Origin: Hermatobates lingyangjiaoensis
Taxonomy: Eukaryota; Arthropoda; Insecta; Hemiptera; Hermatobatidae
Assembly (NCBI GenBank): GCA_026182355.1
Contig: JAPFBL010001928.1
Location: forward strand, 6,341,501-6,405,500
Length of the DNA: 64,000 bases
Reading direction: 5' to 3'
How positions within the stretch are numbered: position 1 is the first letter of the stretch; each line of letters begins with the position of its first letter. Under the pieces are notes generated by a model that was not told where the DNA came from, did no database searches, and worked only from the letters and a program-made list of their open reading frames with translations. The position numbers and the translations under genes were made by a program. Of the stretch, positions 43,684 through 54,135 are shown piece by piece.

Positions 43684-44880
43684 ATACTCCGCATTATGTT
43701 ATAAGGCAAGAGTTCCATGTTGAGCACATCTCAGTTAAAATTATGCAAATGTCGATCAACTTCATCAACTATATCTATAGTTTAGAAGAAACTAGGTTAG
43801 TGAGGAAATGCTTTGAGCATCTGCATTACCTGGATACCGTACCTACCAACGCTACGAGATTGAATTGGGTTTCTCAGGTTAAACAGTTCTTTGTCAGTTC
43901 TATTGACAATCAAAATATTCTAACAAGCAGGATCAGCAATGAGTCAAGGAACACAATCCTCAAGAATTACTCCAATAGACTTAAGTTACAGGACTTCCAT
44001 AAAATACAAAGCTCTTCTTACAGTAAATTATATAGAATAATAAACAGTTTTAACCACATAAACACTAGCTATTTAAATCCAGATCTCAATTTAACATATA
44101 ATTATCAAAGAACACTAGCGCAATTAAGAACAGCAGGCGGTGACAGCCTACACCTTTCGTTCAGAGGTATCTTATATAAAATTAAAACTGAGGAGCTCTG
44201 TACAATATGTAATATGCAGGAATGTGAGACTTTGGCCCATATACTATTGAGATGTCCTATCTATTGCCCTCAACGGCAAACCTTCTTACCCCACAGCTTT
44301 TTCAATAACGAGTGGTCGGATGAAACCAACCTTGCCTCTCTCCTAGGAATTGTACACAAAAGGCAGGCTGCAAATATATTTTACTTTTTTGTAAATATTT
44401 TAAAAATTAGAGCTTTTATTTTAAACGAATAATAAAAAGGAGAAAAGGAAATTAAAAAAAAAAAAAAAGAAAAACTATTTTGTAATTAGTAATAATAGTA
44501 ATAGTAATAATAGTAGTTTTGTAATTACTATTTTGTAATATTTAACTATTTTGTAATTAGGTTTTCAACTATGCTATAAATTTTTAATTATTTTGTAAAA
44601 AGTTTTTTAACTATTTTGTAAATATTTTAAAAATTAGAGCTTTTATTTTAAATGAACAATAAAAAGGAGAAAACAAAAGAAGAGCTTTTAAGAAATATTC
44701 AAATATCAGTATATTTAAGAATTTATTTGTTTTGTTTTTTATGTATTTCGTTATTATTGATAATATTATGGCTTGAAAATACTAGCATGTGAATTTTAAA
44801 CTATGAAGCAATGTAATACTCCTTTGTATAAAGTTTATACTTTAAATACAAATATTATTCTATTCTATTCTATTCTATTC
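43684..44880 (+). mobile_element. 5'-truncated LINE with (TTCTA)n tail and 14-bp target duplication
   Basis: Flanked by TAGTGGCTAGAGTC at 43,670-43,683 and again at 44,881-44,894. It ends in TATTC repeats. Truncation, tail and duplication show target-primed reverse transcription. The trailer contains an internal duplication: AAATATTTTAAAAATTAGAG, CTTTTATTTTAAA at about 44,392 and 44,620. Confidence 0.9.
43743..44432 (+). pseudogene. LINE pol C-terminal region (intact 229 codons, 5'-truncated)
   Basis: Contains an all-helical stretch then LAQLRTAGGDSLHLS and CTICNMQECETLAHILLRCP, a C..C.....(E)T..H.L..CP zinc-knuckle-like motif found at the end of CR1/Jockey-type pol. This is the longest uninterrupted frame in the window after the 63.4 kb one, so the insertion is young. 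No RT core is present. Confidence 0.85.
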
Positions 44881-44894
44881 TAGTGGCTAGAGTC

Positions 44895-45355
44895 CAACGA
44901 CCAACGAGATTTTCCGTGCATTGATGCACGTTTGGGTCAGGCAGTTCCAAGCCAGAGGCTTTCACCTGCTTGTCCTGTTTGTACTACTTCACTTGTTCAG
45001 GTCTGTCGGGTAAATCGGTATATTAGTTTCTGTCCTCACTATGGTGAGTATGTTTCGTGGTCGAATGGTCTTTGAGTTTAAAGTCGTCAGTTATCGTGAA
45101 TTTGGTGATCTAATAAGTCGGAGGAAGGTTGGTTTCAGGGAATTTTAGGTAAAAGTGTTCTTGCTAGCAGATTAGAGTGTACGGGAAGTTTTCTAAATAC
45201 ATGATACTTGTTTTTTTTTTAACTATGCCTAATAGACGGCAGTTCAACTTTACTGTTTCAGCCAGATAATCATCACTCATAGAAATAAGGATACGCCTGA
45301 CCTTATCAGTATATCTGCCGAGAGGTCACAAAGTCCTGAAAGGTAATTCTAACGT
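44895..45355. other. Unassigned intergenic DNA
   Basis: Somewhat GC-richer than average. TAATAAGTCGGAGGAAGGTT, GGTTTCAGGGAATTT at about 45,110 is repeated at about 45,745-45,780, showing a local duplication. Confidence 0.45.
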
Positions 45356-45431
45356 AGCGCAATCACTTATTATGTGGTATTTACTCATTGTAGGGTAAAA
45401 AGCTAATGAAATGGTCTCCACATATAAAAAT

Positions 45432-45487
45432 GTTAATGTTATAAACAACGCGTTTCGAAAACGTAGTGTTCTTCCTCAGGCATTAAC
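45432..45487 (-). ncRNA. Hammerhead-ribozyme-like RNA, family B, with helix I
   Basis: On -: GTTAATG, C, CTGAGGA, A, GAACAC-TAC-GTTTTC, GAA, ACGCGT, T, G, internal loop TTTATAA, CATTAAC. The outer 7-bp helix I is perfect across an internal loop, helix II has one mismatch, helix III is a perfect 6-bp palindrome, and the cleavage base would be U after GU. It lies 3' of the endonuclease remnant on the same strand. Confidence 0.65.
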
Positions 45488-46049
45488 TAAAAAATACAAT
45501 GACACCAGAGAGTTATCTATAGTATACAGTAAATATAGTACAAAATAAAATAAGGAAGAGAATACATACGAACCTAAGGGTGAGTGTCTGTGGTACAACT
45601 GACAGGGAATAGGATGGACGTGGGTGAGGGATGTGGGGTACATCTGTTTCATATTAAAAGGCAGGTACATTTCATTGTTATTTTTTTTTTCCTAAAGGTT
45701 AGGCTGAGCCTTTACATTTGCTCTAAGACTAAGTGTAGGAAACTAATAAGTCGGAGGAAGGTTGGTTTCAGGGAATTTGAGGTAAAAGTGTTCTTACAGT
45801 TATAGTTATCTGTATATATAGTTTTCTTTCGTTATAGTTATCTGTGTTCTGAAAATATAACACAGATAACTATAACGAAATACAAACAAATATAGGAAAT
45901 GAAGAAAATAGAACTTTTTTTTTTAAAGAAATAAATTAAGAAAAGTTGTATATTTTGGGGATTTGTTCATTGAGGCAAGCAAAGAATTATCTGCACTAAT
46001 TTGTTAATTTCATAGCCATCTAAAATAGTTATTTCACGGAATTTATTGT

Positions 46050-46436
46050 TTATATGTAATATTTGTATATTTTGTTATATTGTATATTTTGGTCTAGGAA
46101 AAATTGGTGATTATTGGTGACCAAATGTTTGGCAAAATGGGACATGAATTTATTATTCTTGGGGGATTTGGTTTTCTGTTTAACTTCTTGTACATGTTCT
46201 TTGATTCTTTTGTCAAACAATCTTAGAGTCATGCCTATATATTTCAATTTAATGTCTTGTGTTATATTTTCAATATGTTTCCTACAATTAGTCTTAGAGC
46301 AAATGAAAAGGCTCAGCCTAACGTTTAGGATAAAAAAAATAACAATGAAATGTAACTGCCTTCTAATATGAAACATATGTACACCCATACCCTCACCCAC
46401 GTCCATCCTATTCCCAGTCAGTTGTACCACAGACAC
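46050..46436 (-). pseudogene. Penelope GIY-YIG endonuclease, partial
   Basis: From about the middle: FICSKTNCRKHIENITQDIK, LKYIGMTLRLFDKRIKEHVQ, then FMSHFAKHLVTNNHQFF. C....C upstream of KYIGMT...R...R..EH is the canonical Penelope GIY-YIG arrangement, and the downstream SHF..H....H is its second conserved block. The first 55 or so residues are probably non-coding trailer sequence that happens to be open. Confidence 0.82.
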
Positions 46437-46539
46437 TCACCTTTAGGTTCGTATTCTCTTCTTTATTTTATTATATTTTTATTTTGTACTATATTTACTT
46501 TGTACTATAGATAACTCTCTGATGACACAGTATTTTTTA

Positions 46540-46593
46540 GTTAATGCCTGAGGAAGGACACTATATGCTCTAAACGCGTTGTTTATACCATTA
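46540..46593 (+). ncRNA. Hammerhead-like motif, family B, degenerate
   Basis: GTTAATG, C, CTGAGGA, A, GGACAC-TATA-TGCTC, TAA in place of GAA, ACGCGT, T, then CATTAA. Loss of the invariant G12 should abolish activity. Confidence 0.4.
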
Positions 46594-46660
46594 AATTTTT
46601 ACATGTGGAGACCATTTCATTACCTTTTTACCCTACAATGAGTAAATGCCACATAATAAC

Positions 46661-47109
46661 TGATTACACTACTTTAAAATTATTATACGTTGTTTTGTTG
46701 TTTAAAGCCAAAAAAAATCCCTCATACCATGATGGCACCTTGGGCCTATCTGTGGCCACCCCATGTCTGATATACCATGAAGAATTAAATCGTAGAGTCC
46801 CTAAAAGTATTTTCTTTAATCCTATTTTAATGTTTTCCAAATAAAAATAAATATTAAACTTATCTGTAAACTTGGGCAAAATAGACATTTAATGGGTCTC
46901 AAAATACCTGGAGAAAAGACCACATCTTCTGTAGGATAGATTTTATGTAAATAATTTTAATTGGGTAATTTATTATTCTCCCCCCTTCCCCCACCACTTA
47001 AAATAATATAACAGACGCCCCAAAATAAATGGATTGCAATATGAGCGGTACCACCTCTAACCACCACGTATAAAGACAACCTATTCAGTAAGTTGATTTG
47101 AAATATTTT
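46661..47109. other. Unassigned AT-rich intergenic DNA
   Basis: No feature recognised. Confidence 0.45.
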
Positions 47110-47523
47110 AAAATACTATCAAAATAATTTTACATTATTTTTCTTTTTTATCGAGGTTTGTTCTAGCTTTAATAATACAACATCTTTAAGCCGACGTTTT
47201 GTCTACAAACATAGACGAAACGTCGGCTTAAAGGTGTTGAATTATTAAAGCTAGACCAAACCTGGATAAAAAAGAAAAATAGTGTTAAATATATGTGGTC
47301 GAGATAAAGAAAACATTCGAAAATAATTTTAGAAATCAATATGGAATCAATTGATTGATTGATATAGCCCTGAAGATGTCTACAAACATAAACGAAACGT
47401 CGGCTTAAAGGTGTTGAATTATTGAAGCTAGACGAAACCTCAATAAAAAAGAATATTAGTGTTAAATATATGTGGTCGAGATAAAGAAAACATTCGAAAA
47501 TAATTTTAGAAATCAATATGGAA
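47110..47523. repeat. Penelope-type family C: palindrome joined to a 177-bp tandem duplication
   Basis: Left, an inverted piece (47,140-47,200) meets its + copy inside stem II, giving CTTTAAGCCGACGTTTTGTC, TACAAACATAGACGAAACGT, CGGCTTAAAGG. The + sequence then occurs twice in tandem, 177 bp apart (CGAAACGTCGGCTTAAAGGT at about 47,216 and 47,393; GTGGTCGAGATAAAGAAAAC in both). Confidence 0.85.
47366..47405 (+). ncRNA. Hammerhead-like motif, family C
   Basis: AGCC, CTGAAGA, T, GTCTA-CAAACA-TAAAC (TAGAC in the upstream copy, which pairs fully), GAA, ACGT, C, GGCT. Helix I AGCC/GGCT is perfect, helix III is the 4-bp palindrome ACGT, and the triplet is GTC, the commonest hammerhead cleavage triplet. 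Confidence 0.6.
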
Positions 47524-49054
47524 ATTTAATTTTAGTAGAATGATATTTTAAAAGTCGCGTTTTAAAACTCAAACTGTTGACCCGTGCGTGTCGAGATTAT
47601 CTTTTTTTAGGTAATTATCTTATTTAGATAATTATTTTGTTTGGTTCGTCATTAGGAAAGTTAATGGGAAGTTTCACTAGTTTACAAAAAGGCTCTTATT
47701 AACTATTGAGAAAAAAAGTTTAATTACTTATAATTTTGAAATTTCTGGTTTAGAAGAAGATCTCCCAGTTTGTTTCTTTATGACAACAGCAAATATAGGA
47801 TTTAGTCTGCAGAACTGCTTTGTTGGAGATGAAGAGTCTGCAGTGTTGCTCATTTGTGGTGTTTCTCTCAAATGTTTTGAGCAAATCAACATTATCAGGC
47901 TTGATTCAACTTAAAAAGCTAAACTTTGACAAACTCAAATTTCTAGAAGTAGTTGCTCTTTGACGAATATCTGTCTTTCTGCTGAACCAACACATTTACA
48001 ACCTCTTTGATAGAAGCGCCCACAATAATTATTTCATATCTTACGAGAATCAAATCTGGTGAGATACTTATATTAAAAATCGTGGGGTGATGGCCAAGAT
48101 CTGAAAATTGAATCTTCAGTAATAACAGCAAACTTCCTACCACCAGATCACAGCTGGTCAAGGTGGTAAGACTTTAATATTTTAAGTCTTAAAATGGATT
48201 AAGCTATAAATACAGGGACGATTAGGAACTATTTTAATAAATACAATTTAGTATTTGTTAAGGAACTGAAAATATATTGTTACTAATCTAATAAAAGTAT
48301 GTAACCAAAAAGATCAATTTGTCAATTGGCCAGGGTTGGGCAGTCACCCGACAGTAAATCAAACCCATTTTATTATAAGGATTTTATTAGGGAGGAATTT
48401 AATAAAACTTGAACATGAAGGTTCTTTAAAATTGCTCAAACTGACGTCCTTCTTGAGCGACATTAATTAATTAATATTAATTAATTAATTTTAATAATAT
48501 TTAAAACAACATAAAATAATATTTAAACAACATAAAATTGTGAAAACATACGAAAACCTTAATAAATAACATTAAATAAACATTGGTTTTCGAAATTTTA
48601 TTTTAGTGTCAGGTAACTTTTGGCCAACCCTGTATAATTCTTTATAGATGTTAGAAAGCTGCAAACGAGTTATTTCTCAGAATTCAACTCAATATAAGTC
48701 TAGATAAGGCTCTTCAAATGATTAGGTAATATTCATTGTTTCAGGTGCATGTTGCAGGTACTGGCAGCTAACGTAGGTACTTAATCTGAGTGCCTAAGAC
48801 ACAGGTAATTATTTGTTTTTTTTTTCATTTCTTGAGGTTTGGTCAAGTGTTTAGGATGACAGGTAGAGAGGGTAAATCAGCAGGTCCGTTATACCAATCA
48901 ATATGTATGTCTACCCATCAACGGTCTCTGAACCTTTTCACCTTTGAGAATAAGTGACTGTGGGAATCCTTTGTCATTGTCTATTCTGTATGTCTGTGGT
49001 TTTAATTCTATATATAATTAACATTGATATAGCTTCCCGACCAATAATTCTTAA
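47524..49054. other. Unassigned intergenic DNA
   Basis: 47,720-48,170 is mildly coding-like on - but broken, with no family motif I can name. 48,445-48,500 is an ATTAATTA-rich simple stretch. No gene supported. Confidence 0.4.
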
Positions 49055-49285
49055 AATTCAAAATGGATTCCTTGAGGATTTAATCCAAAGATTAACTACT
49101 GATTATAATCAAAGTTTCACCAAAAACTGCTCGGCATTTACAATGCTTTTTTTTAAGGAAACTATCAGATTTCCTTATAAAAAAAACCTTGAAAATGCCA
49201 AACAATTTTTGGCAAAACGTCGGCTTATAATCAGGAATAGTTAATTCTTTGGACCAAATCTTCAAGAAACCCATTTTGAATTTCA
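49055..49285. repeat. Imperfect palindrome, probable family C relic
   Basis: TTCAAAATGGATTCCTTGAG...CTGATTATAATCAAAG faces its diverged inverse ...CTTATAATCAGGAATAGTTA...CCCATTTTGAA. The right arm holds GCCAAACAATTTTTGGC, AAA, ACGTC, GGCT, the 3' half of a C-type motif with GAA changed to AAA. Confidence 0.6.
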
Positions 49286-49478
49286 TATAATTAATTATAA
49301 TAAATTAATTTATTTATTTAATTAACTTAATAATTACATTAATGGATAAATTAAATTTTTGGATTTGCATTTAACCGATTTAGTTCTTTTAGTTTTAACA
49401 AAGTAAAAACAAAAAATGTGTTAGGTTATTAATAATAATAGTAGCATAGGTAACAATGCTAATTACATAAGTATCAAT

Positions 49479-49481
49479 GAA

Positions 49482-49519
<38 letters not shown>

Positions 49520-49520
49520 G
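49479..49520. repeat. (AAT)n microsatellite
   Basis: About 13 AAT/ATA units directly before the SINE at 49,522. Confidence 0.9.
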
Positions 49521-49521
49521 A

Positions 49522-49835
49522 GTTATAACTGAGTGGCTAACGTAATCGCCTCTGGGCTGGTAGTCCGGTGTTCGATACCCACCTGGCCCTCTATTTATTT
49601 ACGCAGGAGGTGAATAAATCTGAGTACGTCATCTCTCGCAGAGGACGTTAAGCCGTCGGTCTCGAGCGTGTACGATGTCAAGTACTCGTTAAAGTTCCCT
49701 ATTCGAAATGCACTAGAGTTAAGCAAAATATAAGACTCCCAATATAGAATCTGTAGAATCACCGATAAAACAATAAGCCGGTAAACGGCTGACGTTATCA
49801 CCCTCTATAGGAATCGGTTTAAACAATAAAAACAA
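49522..49835 (+). repeat. tRNA-headed SINE, second tail type
   Basis: ACTGAGTGGCTAACGTAATC, GCCTCTGGGCTGGTAGTCCG, GTGTTCGATACCCACCTGGC (box B), AATAAATCTGAGTACGTCAT, and tail CCGGTAAACGGCTGACGTTA...TTTAAACAATAAA, as in the 19.2 kb copy. Confidence 0.85.
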
Positions 49836-50560
49836 AATAAAATAAGGTAAATACGAATGAAAATAAGATAAATTATTATCATATTGCATTAATAAGTTTG
49901 AATTGCCTGAATAATATTCCGAAGGAACTACATCTCTAGAGTGTGTAAAGCCTTTCAAGCAATGACTAAAAACAACTTTGAGATGGCATTTGTCAATAGT
50001 TAGTTGCCTTTCAATTGATGTACATGTAAAATACGTGTATAATTGATGTGAGTTGTAATTCAACTCGATGATTCTATCAAGTAAACACTGTTAGCGATTA
50101 TCATTTTAAATTGGGTGCAATGACCGCCTAGGAGTAATTGTTTTCGCACACGTGTATTGAGACACGACACCTCTATAGAGTTTCTCCCGTGTTTATACAT
50201 GGAGTCTATTCTTAGGATTGTCTAATTCAAGACCTGATCTTGTCTCACTGTATTTCTCATTCAATACAGGAACATTTTCAAAATAACTTTTCAACAACAA
50301 CAGGAGTTCATTTACGTTTTTAACACAAGAAAAAACAGAACTCATTACCAACGTCCGGATTCTTTATTTAAAAACCTTTTTCATTGGCAGAAGTATAAAA
50401 TTATAAAACAGAAAAACTTAAGTAAACATATAAAAACTGAAACTTTGGAAATGAGAGTTTAATTTGTCAGAGAACTGACAGAGTCCTGATAAAATTTTAT
50501 TTTGTTTCTACTTCATGGCCGATACTTTTATCAATATATATATATATATATAAAGAATTC
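49836..50560. other. Intergenic DNA, ending in a copy of the 12.6 kb inverted-repeat family
   Basis: 50,450-50,545 matches about 12,640-12,720. Remainder unassigned. Confidence 0.45.
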
Positions 50561-51042
50561 ACATAAACACGTGAAATAACAATCAATGATCAAACCACAA
50601 TATGCAATGACTAACAAGCGGTCTTCGGCAGTTGGGTTTTTGAGTTGGGTTTTGACTCTGACGAAGACTACTTGTTACGGTTGAAAGATCTGCCTTTTTT
50701 TCCCAGTTCATATTGTGGTTTGATCATTTATATATATATATATATATAACTTTAAATTACACAAAGCACGACAGCACGACACAGAAAAGAGAATACAAAG
50801 AAAACTTACAGAATTCAATATTTCGAACTGTTGTTCGTCATCAGGAGAGTAGACTAGTAGAGAGGACGAAGTGAGAGAGATCTCCCCACGTCGAAGAACG
50901 GAGCGCGAATGAAGAAATAAAGAGTCAACCGAAGAGAGCAGCACTAGCGTAAAAAAGGAGCTAGGCACTAAACGTCGGAGAACGGAGAAAGCAAAAACAA
51001 AAGATAAAATTATAAAATTAAAAATTATAAAAAAGGAAATAA

Positions 51043-51073
<31 letters not shown>

Positions 51074-51199
51074 AAAATAAAAAATATATATATAATAAAA
51101 AAAGGAAAAAAATAATAAAAAAATATATATATAAATATAAATATATAAGTTAAAAATAAAAGGAAAAACAAATAAAAGTTAACGCTTCTGATTTAAACC

Positions 51200-51257
<58 letters not shown>

Positions 51258-51615
51258 AATATGTTTATCTTTGGCAGTTGGGTTTTTAAGTTGGGTTGAG
51301 TTGAGTTGGGTTTTGACTCTGACGAAGACCACTTGTTACGGTTGAAAGATCTGCCTTTTTTCCCCGCTTCATATTGTGGTTTGATCATTTATATATATAT
51401 GCACATAAATATAAATGCAAACATGTAATAAAGAAGTGGCCCAAACCTGACAAATAAATAACTGAAAAAAAAACAGCGCAAAAAAGAACGAAACACTTAC
51501 TAATATCAATATTTCGAACGTCAGTTCGTCGTCAGGAAGAGGAACAAAGAATTTTTGAAGGGAAGAAGAAGAGGTACGTTCGTTCCAAACGGACGATAGA
51601 AAGTGAGTCATATAT
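50561..51615. repeat. Cluster of Penelope family A and D terminal repeats with (TA)n
   Basis: Family A on + at 50,645-50,705 and 51,306-51,365 (an inverted A piece at about 50,565-50,635); family D on - at 50,817-50,844 (CTGATGA, C, GAAC-AACA-GTTC, GAA, ATAT, T) and 51,508-51,535 (CTGACGA, C, GAAC-TGAC-GTTC, GAA, ATAT, T). Long (TA)n at about 51,203-51,255. Each motif borders an AT tract, suggesting repeated insertion into, or generation of, (TA)n. Confidence 0.75.
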
Positions 51616-51737
51616 ATATATATATTACAGCTATCGTCGTTTTCTTATGGTCTGTTTCCTCTTCTGACGAAGACAATTAACAGGTATAAAATATTCAATG
51701 TGAGTCATACAGGTTTGTTTTCATTTGTGTCTTTTTC

Positions 51738-51739
<2 letters not shown>

Positions 51740-51791
<52 letters not shown>

Positions 51792-51793
51792 TA

Positions 51794-51832
<39 letters not shown>

Positions 51833-51835
51833 TCT
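51740..51835. repeat. (TA)n microsatellite, about 90 bp
   Basis: Nearly pure TA with a few interruptions. Frames across it are artefacts. Confidence 0.95.
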
Positions 51836-52148
51836 TTAAAATATAATGGTTCTTTAAAATATAATTTTTTAAATGAAAACACAGATAACGATATTTCGAC
51901 ATCATCATCTTCACATAGATGTGGAAAATACGATTCACAGTCAGTAGTCAGCTGAGGAAACGTATCTAATGAAACGAGTGAGCTCTGCCACAGAATTAAG
52001 AAGAAATAAAAATTAACTACATAAAAGCACTAAACAAAAAATCAATAAAAAATCATAAATAAATAATCAAAAAAAAAAGATATACTGGGGGTAAATAGAT
52101 AAATCAATAAATCAATCAAAATGTACGGTCGTCTATTCCTAAAGTTTG

Positions 52149-52206
52149 GAAGTTTACCTGATGATGAGCACGAAGTGTTTGAAACGCATAGAATAAAAAA
52201 AACTTC
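52149..52206 (+). ncRNA. Hammerhead-like motif, family B, with 7-bp helix I
   Basis: GAAGTTT, AC, CTGATGA, T, GAGCAC-GAA-GTGTTT, GAA, ACGCAT, A, loop, AAACTTC. Helix I GAAGTTT/AAACTTC is perfect across an internal loop; one G-U closes helix II; the palindrome has one change. Confidence 0.5.
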
Positions 52207-52529
52207 TTTTTTATGTGTGGTGAGCTTAATTTATCCATTTAACGCAGTTTGAGTAAGTACTTCACATATATGGATTGCACAAATAATGAATAAAAAATAA
52301 AATGAGTTCAAATAAAGCAAAAAAAGAATGACTGAATGGGGAAAAAAGAACAATAGTTAAGGAAAATTCAATGTCATGAAAGTAATAAATTATAATTATA
52401 CATAAATAAATAGATAAGTAAACAATAGAGTTAATAGAAAAATGAATTAAAAAATTATGATAAATAAGAAGGAATAATGGTTGAGACTGATTCCAGTAGG
52501 AGTTCTGTCTGATAAAAGAGTTTACCGTC

Positions 52530-53090
52530 TTTTTCAGAAAATAAAACATCGCCCCGAAAATAAGTCCTAGCGTGATTTTCGGGACGTTTTGGACTATAAG
52601 CCCTCCCCTGAAAATACGCCCTAGTTAAGATAATGTGAAAAATATAATTCGTTAAAAAAATTGCTGTTGAATGTAGTAGGTATCTCTAATTGCCGTAATA
52701 TTTCAGAGAATTCTGTGGAAGAAAATATTTTTCCAAGAAATTCCTTGTTTACCACTAAAGTTAGTTTCAAGGAGGCTACTTAGACAAGAAGTATTAATTT
52801 AACCACAGCTATATTGCAAGACATGAAAGATTCAGACCAATGATTCTACAGGAAATCGATTTGGAGAAAAATCAGAAGGGAATTAAAAATTTTGATGATT
52901 TATGACGATGTTCCAGAAGATGACATGACTGTAATCGAATAAATTTAAATTTCTGCACAAAAATAAATATTAAAAAAAAAATGTAAATCTACTTAATGTA
53001 CTAGAAGCCCTCTCCCGATAATAAGCCCTAGTAAGGATTTTGACCTAATAATAAAGTAAGACAGTGTCTTATTTTCGGAAAAGGACGATA
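52530..53090. mobile_element. Non-autonomous DNA transposon (pogo/Tigger-like guess)
   Basis: Terminal regions are inverted relatives: left TTTCAGAAAATAAAACATCG, CCCCGAAAATAAGTCCTAGC; right GATAATAAGCCCTAGTAAGG...TAAGACAGTGTCTTATTTTC, GG. The middle reads, in broken frames, up to DVPEDDMTVIE and a stop, like the acidic C-terminus of a pogo-type transposase. Confidence 0.5.
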
Positions 53091-53259
53091 GCAGTCAGCT
53101 TGCTTTCCTTGAATTTCAATGCTATCCTTCATAATGGGTGTTTTACTACTTCGGTCTATGTTATAAGTATTTCTCATTGGATCTTCATTCAAACAGATCG
53201 CATTTTCATTATCAACCCTAATCATTTATTTCTTCTCTGAACATTGTTACCTACCCATG

Positions 53260-53725
53260 CCCTCCTCATACCTCCTGTATAACCCCCTAACTGCATTCAC
53301 TATTTGAATTGCACCCGGTGCAATGTTTATTGCTCTCGGTCTACCTCCATTAATCCTCAACTCTTCGTGTATAAATTGTGATAGGGTTTCCATTGGTCAG
53401 TAAAGCAACCCACCTGTTGATATCTAAAACTAAAGCCAAGGGACTTGGTTTTAATTAATGATTCCGTGTTCAAGTTCTCAATGAAATCTCTGACCCCAAC
53501 CACCACATAACTTTAAAAGCTCCCGAAGTGGCACTTCCCTCCTTCCGCACCGCTCCCTCCTCCCCACTCCCCAGCTCAGTTGGGTTTTTGACTCTGACGA
53601 AGACCGCTTGTTACGGTCGAAAGATCTTAGTCTTGTTTTCCCATTTTCTTATTGTGGTTTGATCATTGATTGTTATTTCACCTGTTTATGTGAAATCTTT
53701 ATATATATATATATATATAAACAGA
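53260..53725 (+). mobile_element. Penelope family A terminal repeat with pyrimidine-rich leader
   Basis: Leader rich in C/T (CTCCCTCCTCCCCACTCCCC) as at 19,830-19,960, then the hammerhead-like motif, TTATTGTGGTTTGATCATTG, TTATTTCACCTGTTTATGTG and (TA)n. Confidence 0.75.
53580..53643 (+). ncRNA. Hammerhead-ribozyme-like RNA, family A, best copy in the window
   Basis: TGGG, TTTTT, GACT, CTGACGA (53,594-53,600), A, GACCG-CTTGTTA-CGGTC (perfect helix II), GAA, AGATCT (perfect 6-bp palindrome), T, AGTC, TTGTTTT, CCCA. Helix I is GACT/AGTC plus TGGG/CCCA around an internal loop, which in natural hammerheads contacts loop II. All standard core bases are present. The one non-canonical feature is the extra A between CTGACGA and helix II. 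It was not folded computationally. Confidence 0.7.
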
Positions 53726-53757
53726 AGTGCCACAATAAACATACGTGAGTCTATAAA

Positions 53758-54135
53758 TCACAGGCTAAAGTAGTAAATAAAACTGAATAATTTGATTCCT
53801 ACCCCGTTTTCAGAAGAGCTGAGAGCAAGAAGAGAGTAGGAAATTCGCGTTGTGCGGTGTAAATGAAAGAATATTTTGAGATGAAACATTCCCTGAGCGA
53901 AAAAACAGTTTGGTGACAAATAATCTTTGGCCACGTTATTTACCAAATTCCCATCCTTTTTCAGTAAACCAGGTCCAATTAAAATTAAGTCATCAAAATT
54001 ATTTTTTATGAAGCAAGATTCGATAATATTTCGTTTAATTATAGATCTTTGACTTGTTCTCAATTTATAGGTTTGGTTAAATTCACTAGTGTGCAGAAAT
54101 AAAGCATTTGATGCTTCCCTTCTTTTAATGTCCAC
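53758..54135 (-). pseudogene. Penelope endonuclease C-terminal part
   Basis: EASNALFLHTSEFNQTYKLR, then IIKRNIIESCFIKNN and GPGLLKKDGNL. 'ALF.H' and 'IIKRNIIES..IK' match the same blocks as the 19.5 kb remnant. The Y-IG core lies outside the surviving frame. The frame continues into trailer sequence. Confidence 0.75.

Larger units (their letters stand above)
45360..46660. mobile_element. Penelope family B element between inverted terminal copies
   Basis: Arm 45,360-45,730 is repeated inverted at about 46,285-46,660 (CATTGTAGGGTAAAAAGCTA at one end; CTGAGCCTTTACATTTGCTC toward the middle). The GIY-YIG remnant on - starts in the right arm. Each arm has one outward-pointing hammerhead-like motif. 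Confidence 0.85.
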
